Positions 11,194 through 22,298 are shown, numbered from the stretch's first letter. The stretch: DNA of 64,000 nucleotides from Poa pratensis (GCA_947311845.1 CAMZMU010000052.1:137965733-138029732); one strand, 5' to 3'. Numbers and translations: made by a program. Notes: generated from the sequence alone by a model not told the origin.

Positions 11194-12619
11194 TCACAGG
11201 TGGTTCGAGTAGTCCTCCAAAGAAGTATGCCCAAAGAGGGAAGTTGCCTGCTGTTGCATCTGGCAAGGTCCCTGCCAAGACAGTATCTGGGAAGAAGGTG
11301 TCAGTTAGACCTGCAAAGAAGGGCAAGGAATCTCGCCCCAACTACTTGACCATGCCAAGCACTCAGTATGCAGAAGTTCGTTAGTTTGATTGGTACAAGA
11401 ATGTGCCCAGAGATGAAAACATTGAGGACACGAATTTCTGGTGCATGGAGCAGATCTATATATACAAGGATATCTATCAGCATTATCAGCACCCCATTCG
11501 CCCAATGCAGCCATACCGGTTGAAAGATATCAAGGCAAACCCAGCTATGCTAAAGCCGCCGAGGTGATTCAACAGATGGGACTTGTTTCTCTCATTGAGA
11601 AGCAATGTCCTTATGATGAGGACCTTGTCAAGCAGTTTTTCTCCACCTTGGTGATCGAGAGCAACCACTCCAAGACCATGAAATGGATGTCGGGCACTAC
11701 TATGTGCACATCTTCCTTTTCTCGGATGGCTCAACTCCTTGGGTATTCTTTCAACTCCAGCCATGCTCCTAAGGGTCACCGCATGCACTTCAAAGAAGAA
11801 CGTTATCCCAATAAAATGAGATGGTGGACTTGTATGGGGCTAATGCAGTTATTGGCGGAAAGGATGGTCTTCTTCCTGTCTATGATCAGCTTGTGCGCAT
11901 CTTTCGCTCAACTATTTGTCCCAGTGGAGGTAACAATGACAATATTGTCGCTCCTCTTGCCTATTTGCTTATCCTTGCCAAGAAGGTTGTTGAGAATGAA
12001 GATCCCTCAGCGGTGTTCACTGTGGATGTGGGGTATTTCATCTTTCGTGAGTTATGGGATTGCATGGTCAATGGGTACTCTATTCCTTATGCTCCCTATA
12101 TCATGATGCTCATCAAGGACACTCTGAAGAACCACAAATTCCACAAGTCCAAGATGATTCCCCATGCTTACAAGAGGGTTTATCAGAAAAGGAAAGAAGT
12201 TGTTCCTCAGTCTTCTTCTGCAGCTCCAGGCTCGTTCATGGGTGATGCACGTCGTGGAGCCACCACGGCTCCTTCTTTTTGCTCCAGAGATTAAGAAGCT
12301 GAATTGGTTCCAGCGGAACATCCTCTACATGAATGCAGACATCAGGAAGGAACAATATGAGTCTTATCTGAGGCGGGAGGACATTCTCAAGTGGCTCCCT
12401 CGCCTTCCTAATGATCCTGAAGTGATTAATCCTCCTCTCTCTTATGCTCAGTGGAATGAACACTCTCAGTTTCCTTGGGCTCAGCTTGACACTCATCTCT
12501 TAGAGACAGCTTCTGCGGGCCCTTCTCGTCCATCCTACACCCGTGCCTCTAGCCATGAGTCAGAGGAAGAAGATGATGATGCTAGTGATGGTAGTGATGA
12601 TGAGGAGGATGACGACTAG
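11194..12619 (+). pseudogene. Extra (ORF3, 'env-like' position) protein of the Copia element, broken
   Basis: Region downstream of RNase H with clear coding character in successive frames: 11194-11384 (Lys/Pro-rich start), 11530-11820 (YQGKPSYAKAAEVIQQMG...), 11821-12294 (MVDLYGANAVIGGKDGLL ... GYFIFRELWDCMVNG) and 12290-12619 with an acidic Asp/Glu tail ending at a stop. The central part resembles the plant ORF found 3' of pol in SIRE/Opie/Maximus elements and the plant 'putative transposon protein' type. No hydrophobic signal or transmembrane span typical of an envelope protein stands out, so I would not call it an envelope gene. Two or more frameshifts disrupt it. Its function is unknown. 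Confidence 0.6.
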
Positions 12620-13147
12620 GGTCGTAGCATCGCTCTTTTCCCTTTTTGGCGTTTCGATGCCAAAGGGGGAGAAGTAGTTCTACTAGGTCTCCGTGAGGGA
12701 TTTGCATGGGTTCGGGCACAAGCTTATGCTTTTTATCATTCTTATCACGCTTGTGTCCATTTATGCGAACTTAGTTTTATTATGTTTTATTATGTCAAAC
12801 TTATGTGTGTGTGAACCTTTGTGATATGTTTAGCTATTTGAGAGTCATATGGATTTCTTATATGGATATGAGTTGTATCTTTGTGCTATCGGATTTCTTA
12901 TATGGTTATGAGATATATGGTTTATTTCTACTCCATGTTGCACAAGGTATATCTCTCTTTATTTGTCATGTCTCTCATATATCTAGTTTCTTCATTACCT
13001 TGAGGTTCTCTCTACCTTTTTGCATTACATAAATATTACAAGCAACATAATGGTATGCACACATTAAGGGGGAGTCTCTCATGAGCTCAAGTTACTAGAC
13101 AATATGTTATGCTTCTCTTGCAAATCCTAGTGTTGTCATCTAACACC
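12620..13147 (+). other. 3' untranslated region of the Copia element
   Basis: T-rich sequence with no credible coding potential. It holds two GGGGGAG purine tracts (about 12665 and 13070) resembling secondary polypurine primers, and leads into the terminal polypurine tract. Confidence 0.6.
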
Positions 13148-13160
13148 AAAAAGGGAGAGA
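13148..13160 (+). other. Polypurine tract
   Basis: AAAAAGGGAGAGA lies one base before the 3' LTR start (TGAAAGGAC at 13162), the expected plus-strand primer site. Confidence 0.88.
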
Positions 13161-13161
13161 T

Positions 13162-14489
13162 TGAAAGGACATTCCCTAAACCCTTGTGTTTTGTGTGTTA
13201 GGCAACAACACTAGCGATAATCTTATATGTAAACTAAGTGGTACAGGTTTTAGGTGCTTAAAACGTCTTTGCATCAAATCCAAAAGGTGAGTTGAAAAGA
13301 GCAAAAGTAACCTGGAATTATTCGGATTATCCGGGTAATGCTGTTTCGGATTATCCGAGCCTCAAGCAAAGCTCAGAATTTGGCTAAGGACTCGAAGCAA
13401 AAGTTCCCTGTAACCACTCGGATTATCCGAGTAACATGTTTCGGATTATCCGAGCCTCAAGCAAAGCTCAGAATTTGGCTAAGGACTCGAAACAAAAGTG
13501 CCCTATAACCACTCGGATTATCCGAGTAATCTTGTCTCGGATTATCCGAGCTATCAGAGGAAGCCCAGATTTCTGCTAAGGTCTTTGAGGAAAAGTACCC
13601 TGTGTTCATTCGGATTATCCGAGATAACCGTATCGGATTATCCGGTCATTCGGATTATCCGAGGATGACTTTGCTCGGAATATCCGAGTCTTCTGCCTCC
13701 AACGGGAAGAAATGGTGAAACACTATATATAGGCCTTCTCCTACCTTGGAAAGGGCACCTCGACCAGAAATATCATCCCCACCATTGTTGCAAGCTTAAA
13801 CTTGGTAGATCTCTCTCCCTAGCCACTCAAACACCTTGTCCTTCTAGGACTTGGGAGAGTTGACCTAGATCTACCCTTCCACCAAAGCGATTTGATTTCC
13901 ATATCCATTCCTTAGAGGAACTTGTGCATCTTGGGTTCATTGGAACCCTAGACGGTCGTTGGTCATTCTTGTGGCTTTGGGAGCCGCGGGGACTAGCCAG
14001 GAGCCTCCAATTCGGTTGTGGAGATGTGCCCCGGCCTTGTGATTCTTGCGGCTTTGGAAGCCGTGGGAATTGGTGAGAGCCTCCAATTCGGTTGTGGAGT
14101 GTGCCTCATCCTTGTAAAGGTTTGTTGCCGACCTCGAGGGCATCATATAGTGGAGGAGATACGGTGTGCCATATCACGGCTATTCGGGGATCACTTGTGA
14201 CCCCGGACCGCTCCAACGAAGACGTAGCTTCCATTGGGAAGTGAACTTCGGGAATCATCTCCGTGTCACCGTGTGCTTATCCTTTTTATATATACCTTTA
14301 CTTGTATTGCTAGCTTACCTTGTTTAGTATATCTTGTTAGCTAGCTTCTTGCTCATCATATAGGATTGTTCACCTAGTTGCATATCTAGAGAAATTATAT
14401 TTGAGCAATTCCTTAACTTGTCAGAAAGAAAATTAAAATTGGTAGTTGCCTATTCACCCCCCCTCTAGTCAACCTACTCGATCCTTTCA
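13162..14489 (+). repeat. 3' LTR of the Copia element
   Basis: 1328 bp copy of 2758-4088, with the palindrome array at 13323-13688 and TATA box at 13722-13730. It ends CCTTTCA before the TSD copy TATAG (14490-14494). Confidence 0.97.
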
Positions 14490-15358
14490 TATAGACCGTG
14501 TTTATCAACTTGAATCGTTAGTATATGACATAAGAAGACTATGTGCGCAGATTTTTCCTTTTTTTGATTTTTTTTGAATTTTTATGTTCATTTCAAATAT
14601 CGGTCAAACCTAAATTTGACCAACATTTAAACAAGTTTAAAACATGAAAATGAAAAACTAAGCCTGGATCCTCTTAGTCACTCCAAAATGAAACTTTCAA
14701 ACTTTTCAAAACCCCGTTAAGTGCCTCCAAACCCCGTCCCAAACGACATAGCTTGAGATATCACAATAGATACATCATTTTTTTTGTTAGAATGTATATA
14801 GATCTTGTTTATCAACTTGAATCGTTAGTATATGACATAAGAAGACTATGTGTGCAGGTTTTTCCTTTTTTGATTTTTTTTAATTTTTTATGCTCATTTC
14901 AAATATCGGTCAAACCTAACTTTGACCAACATTTAAACAAGTTTAAAACATGAAAATGAAAAACTAAGTCTGGATCCTCTTAGACACTCCAAAATGAAAC
15001 TTTCAAACTTTTCAAAACCCCGTTGAGTGCCTCCAAACCCCGTCCAAACGACATAGCCTGAGATATCACACTAGATATATCATTTTTTTTGTTAGAATGT
15101 ATATAGACCTTGTTTACCAACTTGAATCGTTAGTATATGACATAACAAGACTATGTGCGCAGGTTTTTCCTTTTTTTGATTTTTTTGAATTTTTTATGCT
15201 CATTTCAAATATCTGTCAAACCTAACTTTGACCAACATTTAAACAAGTCTAAAACATGAAAATGAAAAACTGAGCCTGGATCCTCTTAGTCACTCCAAAA
15301 TGAAACTTTCAAACTTTTCAAAACCCCGTTGAGTGCCTCCAAACCTCGTCCCAAACTT
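14490..15358. repeat. Tandem array, right part (~306-bp units)
   Basis: Continues the interrupted second unit (to 14659), then full units at 14660-14965 and 14966-15271 (306 bp each) and a partial unit at 15272-15358. Unit starts are AAGCCTGGATCC, AAGTCTGGATCC and GAGCCTGGATCC. The left units are about 20 bp longer and more divergent, as if the array grew by duplication on the right. Confidence 0.88.
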
Positions 15359-15737
15359 CGCCGAACAATGACCGTCGATCTAACCCTAGCGCTGAACTAC
15401 AGCCGTCGATCGTTCTTCTAGAAGGATTCTGCGGGCAGACTCGGGGCGATCCGCGAGAAGCTCATTCTACGATCTGATTGGCTGAAACCCGTTCCAAACC
15501 TTGCAACCGTCCGATCGTTCTTCTAGAAGAATCTTGTGGGCAGGCTATGAGCGATCCGCGAGAACGAGGTGTGAAATATAGCTAAAAAGCTAAAAAAAAA
15601 CAAAATATTCCGACGGTATGCCTCCCATATGCGTAGTATTTCCCGCCTACTCCGCGCGATTTATACCCTTCCATCCGCCTTCTCGCCATCCATCTCACCA
15701 CCCATATCCGTTCTCACCTTGTCACCTTCTCACCTCC
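15359..15737. repeat. Duplicated 56-bp segment and 5' flank of a small ORF
   Basis: Segment 15407-15462 (CGATCGTTCTTCTAGAAG...GCGATCCGCGAGAA) recurs at 15512-15567 with about eight differences, 105 bp apart. A TTTATA sequence at about 15660-15665 lies 75 bp before the ORF at 15738 and could be its TATA box. No gene is seen in the first 280 bp. Confidence 0.5.
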
Positions 15738-16338
15738 ATGTCATCCCCATCCGCAAGCGACTACGAGGACGAGGAGCGCCGCTTTCGACAATTGGATGTG
15801 GGCCGTATGCACGGTCGCCGCCGCTTAACCAACTACGAGCAGGAAGAGCACCGCCTCCGACATTCGGATGTGGGCTGCATGCGCGGTCGCCGCCGCTTAA
15901 CCAATTGGAATGGTCTACGCGGGCCCACCCCCCAGACCCAGTTCCCCTACCCCACCGTCGCGACGTGACGATGGGGAGGCTGGGTCCCCGCGGGCCACAG
16001 CGCGTACCCCACCGCCGCCGGCACCGTCTACCGAGCCCATCGACGACGAGTCCTACTCAAGTCTCGAATCGGCCTCCACCAACGATGGTGAGGACCTCCT
16101 CAAGATCGTCGACCAAGTCGAGCTGGATGCGCACGTTTTCGCCAAGTCTGTGCGCTCGGAGCGCCGCGCGGAGAAGCGTCGCCGTTTGGATGCCAAGTTT
16201 GAGGAGGTGATGAACGAGGTGTGTCTGGAGCAGGGTCTGCGACAGGACGCCGAGCACACCGCTCGCGCGAGGGAGTGGGAGGAGGTGCGCCGCCACCAGC
16301 GTCTCAACCAGGCCTTCGCCCTCTCCGATAGTGAGTAG
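15738..16338 (+). pseudogene. Small hypothetical protein gene, frame-shifted
   Basis: I do not recognise the family. From the ATG at 15738 (MSSPSASDYEDEERRFRQLD) the frame encodes two imperfect tandem copies of a ~22-residue block containing GRRRLTN (about residues 14-36 and 37-58), then loses sense. Between 15910 and 15965 coding character moves to another frame, giving an acidic, charged C-terminus (DDESYSSLESASTNDGED, then KSVRSERRAEKRRRLDAKFE) that looks helical or coiled-coil and ends ALSDSE* at 16338. The shift could be a real lesion or a base error. An in-frame upstream start exists at 15618. G+C is high, as in grass 5'-exons. It converges on the minus-strand gene at 17019. Confidence 0.45.
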
Positions 16339-16372
16339 GGTTTAGATTAGGGTTTAGATTAGGGTTTAGATT
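16337..16372. repeat. Three copies of a 12-bp telomere-like repeat
   Basis: TAGGGTTTAGAT is repeated three times directly after a stop codon. It contains the plant telomere core TTTAGGG permuted with ATT, so it is a degenerate interstitial telobox-like microsatellite. AGGGTTT (telobox) motifs also occur in promoters of ribosomal genes. Confidence 0.6.
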
Positions 16373-17018
16373 AATCCTAAAAATATGTATGAACTACTAT
16401 TTGTGGACTGTTTGTTGAACTAAGATCAGTATCATTCCAATGCAATTTTTGTAATGAAGTTTTCAGTATGCATACTAAAGCGATGTCTGTCGCGTTCCAA
16501 GCGCGTAGTTGCGTTACAGCTAGATCGCTTTTGCCAGTCGGCGTAATCCGTTCGATCATTTATGTCTACATTAACCATATGGCAGAACGAGACGAGCGGC
16601 ACGTATCCGTTCATGTTTATCTACTTGTGTGAAAGGAAAGTACATGCAGAATCCGAAGCAGATCCATTTTAGATATATTTCTCTTTACGAGTAGTGCGAT
16701 GAGGATGAGACACATCTGAGAGCCTTCCACTGCGTGGCACTGCGTGCACATTAATTGCATGCGTGGCATGCCGTGGCAATGGCATGCCGTAGTCCACCCT
16801 GCGTCTATGTAGCATGCATGGATGGACATGGCCATTGAAGGCGTCGCAGAACTTCTGCCTGACCGCTAGCCGCTAGTCTACCCGTCACGTCCAATCACGG
16901 TGTAAATGCATTAGTTAAAGAAGATAAACGATCATAATAAAAGATTTACTACATAGAAACAAACGATTTAAACCCTAAAACATGAACTAATACTGCAGGT
17001 ACTACTACTTCTTCTTCT
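16373..17018. other. Intergenic, no gene seen
   Basis: Between the two convergent small genes. It has direct repeats of TGCGTGGCA / GGCATGCCGTGG near 16730-16800. No coding or transposon signature is recognised. Confidence 0.4.
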
Positions 17019-17487
17019 TCATGGGTGCTGCGGGGGACCGATGGTGACTTCAGAGGCGTTGGAGTCGTCCTCCTCGTCGTCCCCCTCGTACGAGTCCATG
17101 TCGTCGGAGTTCTCGTCGCTAGAGATGTCCTCGATGACAACATTGGCCTTGGCAATGGGCACAATGGGCTCGATGACGATGGCCACGGGCGGTTGGTCCA
17201 CGACAGCAGGCCCGCGCTCCTCGTCCGAGCAGGGCTCGTCCGAGGACTCCGATGCCCCGTACTCGTAGACAGGGGACTGCGGCAGAAGATCTCCACGCGC
17301 CACTTCGTAGTGTTTCTCCTTCTTCTCGCGCAAGGGGGAGCCCTTGCTGCTTGCGGAAAAGGTTCTCCGCCGCTCGCCGCTCCTCCCGCTCCTGCTCCTG
17401 CATGGCGTGCAGGCAACCAGGCGAGTAGAGCTCCGAGTCCGACATCGGCGAGTAGGGGCTCTCCGGCGAGGGCGGGCTCCACCACAT
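17019..17487 (-). pseudogene. Small acidic hypothetical protein gene, one frameshift
   Basis: Unrecognised family. The start is MWWSPPSPESPYSPMSDSEL at 17487. The N-terminal 55 residues include a helical segment with EQEREERRAAENLFRKQQG. At the C-run 17334-17338 (five C on the minus strand) the frame changes: the coding sense continues one frame over as REKKEKHYEVARGDLLP, then a Val/Ile-rich stretch, and a strongly acidic tail (SSDENSDDMDSYEGDDEEDD) ending at 17019. One C fewer would give a single frame of about 156 residues. Pro/Ser-rich start, basic middle and acidic end suggest a nuclear or disordered protein, which is inference only. Confidence 0.5.
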
Positions 17488-17559
17488 TTTCGAGGGAGAG
17501 AGAGAGAGAAAATTGGCGTTTCTCCGGCAAGGGCGGCCCCCTTTTATTAGCCGTGGCGG

Positions 17560-17880
17560 ACGGTGGGCGAGGGAACCCTAGATGACCCCACTAGTCAAGA
17601 TCCCACCTGTCAGCGCAGTGACGGTCAAAGGGGATTGACCAAAATGAGCTACCCTAGCCGACCCCACTAGTCAAAAAGAGGCGATTCAAAACGAGCTGCC
17701 CTAGCCGACCCCACCAGTCAGGCCAAGTAACGGTCAAAGGAAGTTGACCCGACGGAAACGCCGCGTTTGGCCGTCTTCGGGTCACGAAAGAGCCAGGTAG
17801 GGCACAGACGTGGAAAACTACGCAGGTAGGGCACAAACGAGTAAAACTAATCGAGGTAGGGCACAGAAGTAATAAACCCC
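17560..17880 (-). promoter_or_regulatory. Upstream region of the 17019-17487 gene with W-box-like clusters and a triple repeat
   Basis: Two related blocks carry GGTCAAAGG..TTGACC (about 17621-17639 and 17729-17748). These are pairs of W-box cores (TTGAC) in opposite orientation, each near CGACCCCAC.AGTCA. Further upstream, AGGTAGGGCACA is repeated three times at about 30-bp spacing (17795, 17824, 17854), each followed by an A-rich segment. Regulation by WRKY factors is inference. Confidence 0.4.
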
Positions 17881-18032
17881 AAAATTTGAACCAAAATCAA
17901 TTAGTTATTTTATTTTTTGACGATAACAGCAAGCGCTGTCATCTTTTCTAGATTTATAGCACTGAAATGTAAATAAACCAGTAAAGGAACTTCAAGCTAA
18001 ACTACAGCGTACCGATCCAGGAGGCTCCTTTA

Positions 18033-20071
18033 GAGCAACTCTAATAGCTGCCCTTCATTAGAGCATCTCCAACAGCCGCTCTATAATTTGGCGCGCTAAA
18101 AAAGTTTACAGCGTCGAAATAGCAGTTTTAGCGCGCCGCGGTCGAAACGTCTCCAACAGACGCACTAAAATATAGCGCGCAGCCGCAGCAAAAAATGTCT
18201 CCAACAGACGCACTAAAATACAACATCACAAACATATTTCTTTATTAAAATAGGTCCAACTAGCTTACAATCAGGACCCTGGGACAAAAATGAAAAGCGC
18301 AATCAAGCCCCCAATCGTTTAGAGCTAGCTAGCTTCGTCGTCTCCATCCCCGTCTCATGTTGCCTCGCCGGCCGGCTCCTGCAACCTCCGCTTCCGCTAC
18401 CTGCTCAAGCTGCAGGAAGACGGACGCCGGGACGCCGCCGGCCGTCAATCTCGCGTCCGCCATGCAGGCCTCCTCGTCGCCGCCCTCTTCCTGGCTGACG
18501 ACCGTGGCGGTGGCAGCTGGCACGCGGACACTGCTTGACCAGCCCATGCGTCCTTGTTCGCCGTGGGCGCTGGAGCCCCTGCTTGACAAGCACGGCGGCC
18601 CCGACGGTGGCCGCGGGCGCAAGGCGAGGTCGAGGAGGACGGCGGCGGTGGATTCCAGCGGGCGGCGGAGGTCGATTCTGGAGGGCTATTCCGACGCGGC
18701 GGCGAGCTGCAGGGGTGTGGGCGGCGAGCAGAAAGGCGGCGGCGGCGAGGAGAAGGCCGGCGGCAGCGGTTCCCTCCGCGCGGGGGAACCTTCTGGTGGC
18801 AGTTGGTCTTCGCGCGTAGTCTCCAGATTGCCCAGCGCACTGTCCGCCGCGCACAAGATATGCAGCCTACGATGCCGCTTTGTCCAGCACGCTGTCCCAT
18901 TTTTATCGCGCGCGGAATTATAGCGCTACTGCTGGAGCTCCAAATTCGACCCCGCGCGCTCTAGAAGGTAGTTATTTCCAGCGCGCGCTCCCTTTAGCGC
19001 GTCTGTTGGAGATGCTCTTAGAAGATGTGTCTTAAAAATGGTTTTATAGGACACCAGAGGGCAAAAAACAGGCTCCAACAACTGCCCTATGTGGTGCCCT
19101 ATAATAGGGCTGCCCCAAATTTATTTTGGGGCAGAGAGGGCTGCACGCGCCTCCTGCCCCATCCTCTCATTTTCAGCGCGCGCAGGTTAACTGCCAGCCG
19201 GAAGTTTCATTTTGCCTCCCGATCCCCTTTCTTCTCCCGCCGTCCTGGCCGATTCTGGCCATCTCCCGCGACTCCCGGTGCCGCCGCTCACCGGAACGGA
19301 GTTCCCTCAGACTCCCTAGCGATTCCCCCGTCGCCGTCCATCGTTGCCGCTCCGGCGAGCTCCTCGAGGTGGCCGAGGCGGACGGGCGCAGCCGCCGCAC
19401 GCGGAGGTCGAGTTTCTCGAGGTGGCCATGGCGCCGGTCATCTCTGCCGCTCCGCGAGCTCCTCGAGGTGGCCGAGGTAGACGGTCGCAGCTGCCGCGCG
19501 TGCGGAGGTCGAGTTCCTCGAGGTGGCCATGGCGCCGGTCATCTCTGCCACCCCGACGACCTTCCCGCAAGCGGGCGCAACGCGGGTCGAGCGATAGGCA
19601 CAACGCGAGGTCCTCGATCTGGATATTAGCCTATGCAATTCTCGGATGGACACACGGCCGCAGTCCATCGATTGGTCTGAAGCAAGCATCCACGCAGGTG
19701 GATTGATCGAGTGATCCATCCGAAGCAATTAAGCAAGTAGGCGAATCGAATCGATCGATCTTCCGCCGGCCACGCGCACGCAGCTAGCTAGTTTCACCCG
19801 CTGGCCGTTCGAGCTCGGCCAAGCAGCGCGCCTCCTCCAGCCTTGGGCGTGCCGTTGACCTTCGGACTCCGATAGAGCAATAGCTATAGACCGTCAGATG
19901 TGTTTTGGTCCTTCACTACCGTTGGATCTAGTTTAGGGCACTAATTTAGGGCAGCTGTTGGAGAGGAGGTGCCTATTATAGGGCAGCTGGTAAAGCAGAA
20001 AAAAAATTCGTGCCCTAAAACGCTAAAACAGGTGCACTAGAACCAAAAACAGCCAGCTGTTAGACTTGCTC
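18033..20071. mobile_element. PIF/Harbinger-type non-autonomous element (outer)
   Basis: TTA target duplications at 18030-18032 and 20072-20074 flank terminal repeats gagcaactctaatagctg (left) and the complement of cagctgttagacttgctc (right), 16 of 18 matching. No transposase is present. After removing the nested element (18061-19017) it is about 1.08 kb. Its G+C-rich middle holds two ~100-bp tandem copies (19349-19448 and 19449-19549, CGAGCTCCTCGAGGTGGCC core). TTA duplication and the GAGCA start are standard for this superfamily. The G+C-rich interior may be captured host DNA. Confidence 0.75.
18061..19017. mobile_element. PIF/Harbinger-type non-autonomous element (nested inside the outer one)
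   Basis: 957 bp, bounded by gagcatctccaacag and its complement ctgttggagatgctc, with TTA duplications at 18058-18060 and 19018-19020. Subterminal GCGCGCTAAA and 'gtctccaacagacgcactaaaata' motifs repeat. The interior (18330-18920) is about 75% G+C with open frames on both strands and no recognised domain. It could be a captured exon, best read on the minus strand where a TTTATT-rich stretch follows. Confidence 0.78.
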
Positions 20072-20074
20072 TTA

Positions 20075-20304
20075 GTCCCACTTTCGCCCAGGTAGCGAAC
20101 TCGGTGTAGATCTTGTCGCAAACCACAAAGAACTCGGTGTAAAATCAATTAGTTATGCACCTACAGCGCGCCTCCGGCCATTTCTTCCTCCGCGCCCGCA
20201 AGGTGTTTGACAAAACGCCTAGAAGGTATGTGTGGTTGCCTCAGTTTTTTGTATGTGTGGTTGATTTGTTTGTGCTATGATTGAGTTCAAATTTATATTC
20301 GTAG
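20075..20304 (+). other. Leader of the PIF transposase remnant
   Basis: No gene of its own. It contains GCAAGGTGTTTGACAAAACG, a gtatgtgtgg donor-like sequence at 20226, and a TTCGTAG acceptor just before the ATG at 20305. This suggests a 5' intron of the transposase gene. CGGTGTA repeats near 20101 and 20132. Confidence 0.35.
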
Positions 20305-20355
20305 ATGTCTTCGTCATATGATTCATCGGATGAAGAGTTGATTGGACATCCCGTT

Positions 20356-20894
20356 TGTTGGGGATATACCAAGTGGGGTATCTCTAATATGGGTCAATCC
20401 GGCTAGTCCAGTGAAGGCTTGTGCCTGCCAGGCAAACTAGGCGGATGACAAACTTGGCGGATGACAAACTAGGCGGACAGCAAACAAGGCAGCCGGATGG
20501 ATGGCAAACAAGGCAACCGGCAAGAAGGAGGCCAATACTGAAACCCATGAAGCCACCAAGTCCAAGATAGATGGCGGTAACTTGCCGGCTAGATTTAGGA
20601 CTCTGTATTCTTGCCGGACACGTACTTTCCTTGTAATCCCTAGGCTGGCCGCCTTTATAAGCCAGCCTTCGAGAAGCCTTTAAGGCAGATCTCATACACC
20701 ATTGTAATCTGTAACACGGCTATTCGCCTCATAGTGAATTATAGCAGCACGTAGGGCTCCGCCACCGCTGTGGAGCCTGAAGCTGGATAAACTGCCGTGT
20801 ACAATCTCGACCTCGACGACGTCCACCTTCTACCTCACGTTCAACCCTCGGCTAGAGGACCCCGTCTCCTATCAATTATGCCGATACGACGACA
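20356..20894 (+). repeat. 5' LTR of the LARD-like element
   Basis: Starts TGTTGGGGATATACC and ends CGATACGACGACA. Internal 'aaactaggcggatgaca' repeats near 20430-20475. TTTATAA at 20654-20660 is a candidate TATA box. Confidence 0.95.
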
Positions 20895-20896
20895 GC

Positions 20897-20914
20897 TGGC
20901 GCCCACCGTGGGGC
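20897..20914 (+). other. Primer binding site of the LARD-like element
   Basis: TGGCGCCCACCGTGGGGC lies two bases after the LTR end, the position and TGGCGCC start expected of a grass Gypsy-type primer site. I did not assign the tRNA. Confidence 0.75.
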
Positions 20915-21965
20915 TAAAGGCGTCAGGCGTCACGTTTCGAACGGGACCATCTTCACCGACAAGATCTGGCCGAGGTCATCTCCTCCGACACGGTCAGCAT
21001 CAACATCATCGGCGGATCGATCTGGCCGGCTAATCCGTCTTGCCGGCACGCGCGGGATCCAGCATCCTTGTGCAGATCGAGTCGGCCGACTCATCTTCAT
21101 CAGTGCGGGGCTCGACGTCAGCGCCTGCCCTCGTGCCGTCGTGCGTGCTGGTATTCCGTGCCAAAAACACGTCCTGTGTGCCGTCACAGAAGGCTCATCA
21201 CGGCACTAGGCGGCGGCGAGTCCGAGACGAAAGCAAGTCGCCTGCATGCACCTAGTTTGGTTTGCCGTGACCATGTGCTGATCCAGAGTAGCCCATCAGC
21301 CTCAGGGCTAGGACGACAGCTCTACGTTCGTCAAAACGCTACAGCTGAAATCGGCATGGAAAAGCAGATCAAGTCCCGAGAAACCGCTATCGATTGGGTT
21401 TCGAAACCAATCTCGGCGGAACTGGAGGCGTGCAGCTAGCAGGCATGTTTCGTTCAATTCGTGAAGTTCACGAACTTGCCAGCGCAAGTAAAATCACGTG
21501 CTGCAGGTCCCCAAGGAAAGAGGAGTCCGTCAGTTGGATTAATTTCCAAGGAGCAGCCAGCTACGTGAGACTCAATTGTTAACTTTTGCCTCTTTTGTGA
21601 TACGTGCGTGCCAGCATTGATCAACCATGAAGAACAACGCGTGCATGGATTTTCCGGCGGGACCTCCGATCACATGCATGGAATTTCCGGCTGGCATGCC
21701 ATCCATCGCTCAAATCAAGGCGGCCAGATATCCAGTATATCTGTGTCTTCGCCTTTCATCCAAATACAGTCGACAAATCAAGTCATCAAATTACAATCTT
21801 ACCGTATCTGCAATGTTAGGCGGGACGCCGCCATCATCGCGATCGGTTTAAGCGTATTTATCATCAAAATTGCTAGATGTTATTTTCGATCGTCCAAACT
21901 GGCCAGTTTGGAAAGATATCGATCGGTACAAAATAGTCTAGCTCCGCGTTTTAGCTTAGTTGCTA

Positions 21966-22138
21966 GCGCGGCACAACGCCGCTTGTCCGGCATATTTGTT
22001 GTCGCGTTTCGACGCGGCACACCGCTTGTCCGGCATATTTATTGTCGCGTTCCGACGTGGCAAAACGTATGTCCGGCATATTTATTGTCGCGTTCCGACG
22101 TGGCAAAACGTCTATCCAGCATATTTGTCGTCGCGTTC
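21966..22138. repeat. Four tandem copies of a ~43-bp unit
   Basis: The core GTTCCGACGTGGCAAAACG + TGTCCGGCATATTTATTGTCGC is repeated about four times with few differences inside the LARD-like element. Similar 'gcggcacaacgcc' pieces lie on both sides. Confidence 0.8.
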
Positions 22139-22298
22139 CGGCTTAATTGCTAACGCGGCACGACGTCTCTCCGGGGCTTGATGGCCGCGGCCTACTCGTC
22201 GTCGCCTATTCGTCAAGCACGGCACAACCGCCAAGTTGTGATGTGCAGCATAAGAGGAGAAATAGGAAGTCGCCATCTTGCTGGAACCAGTCTCGTGA

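Larger units (their letters stand above)
2758..14489 (+). mobile_element. Copia-type LTR retrotransposon, SIRE/Maximus-like, with an extra ORF 3' of pol
   Basis: Complete element of 11,732 bp flanked by a 5-bp target duplication, TATAG, at 2753-2757 and 14490-14494. LTRs start TGAAAGGAC and end CCTTTCA. Gene order is gag, protease, integrase, reverse transcriptase, RNase H, which defines Copia (Pseudoviridae). After RNase H comes a further ORF region at about 11194-12619, as known for the SIRE/Opie/Maximus lineage. The two LTRs differ at only a modest number of sites, so the insertion is fairly recent. Even so, the internal genes carry many frameshifts and stops, so this copy is not autonomous. 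It sits inside the second unit of a tandem array. Lineage is inferred from length, the iMet primer site and the extra ORF. Confidence 0.96.

Noticed and set aside
11441..12619. Envelope (viral entry) gene of the Copia element
   Set aside because: Only the position is env-like. I see no signal peptide, transmembrane segment or fusion-type sequence, so I call it an extra ORF of unknown role.
17025..17585. 186-residue plus-strand open frame
   Set aside because: Shadow of the minus-strand gene; composition (Val/Gly/Leu/Arg) and lack of motifs fit an antisense reading.
18329..18923. Long open frames on both strands in the nested Harbinger element
   Set aside because: About 75% G+C sequence opens all frames. 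No start context, domain or single best frame. Kept only as possible captured DNA.
19025..19728. Five overlapping open frames of 75-167 residues
   Set aside because: G+C-rich tandem repeat inside a transposon, mutual shadows; no recognised protein.
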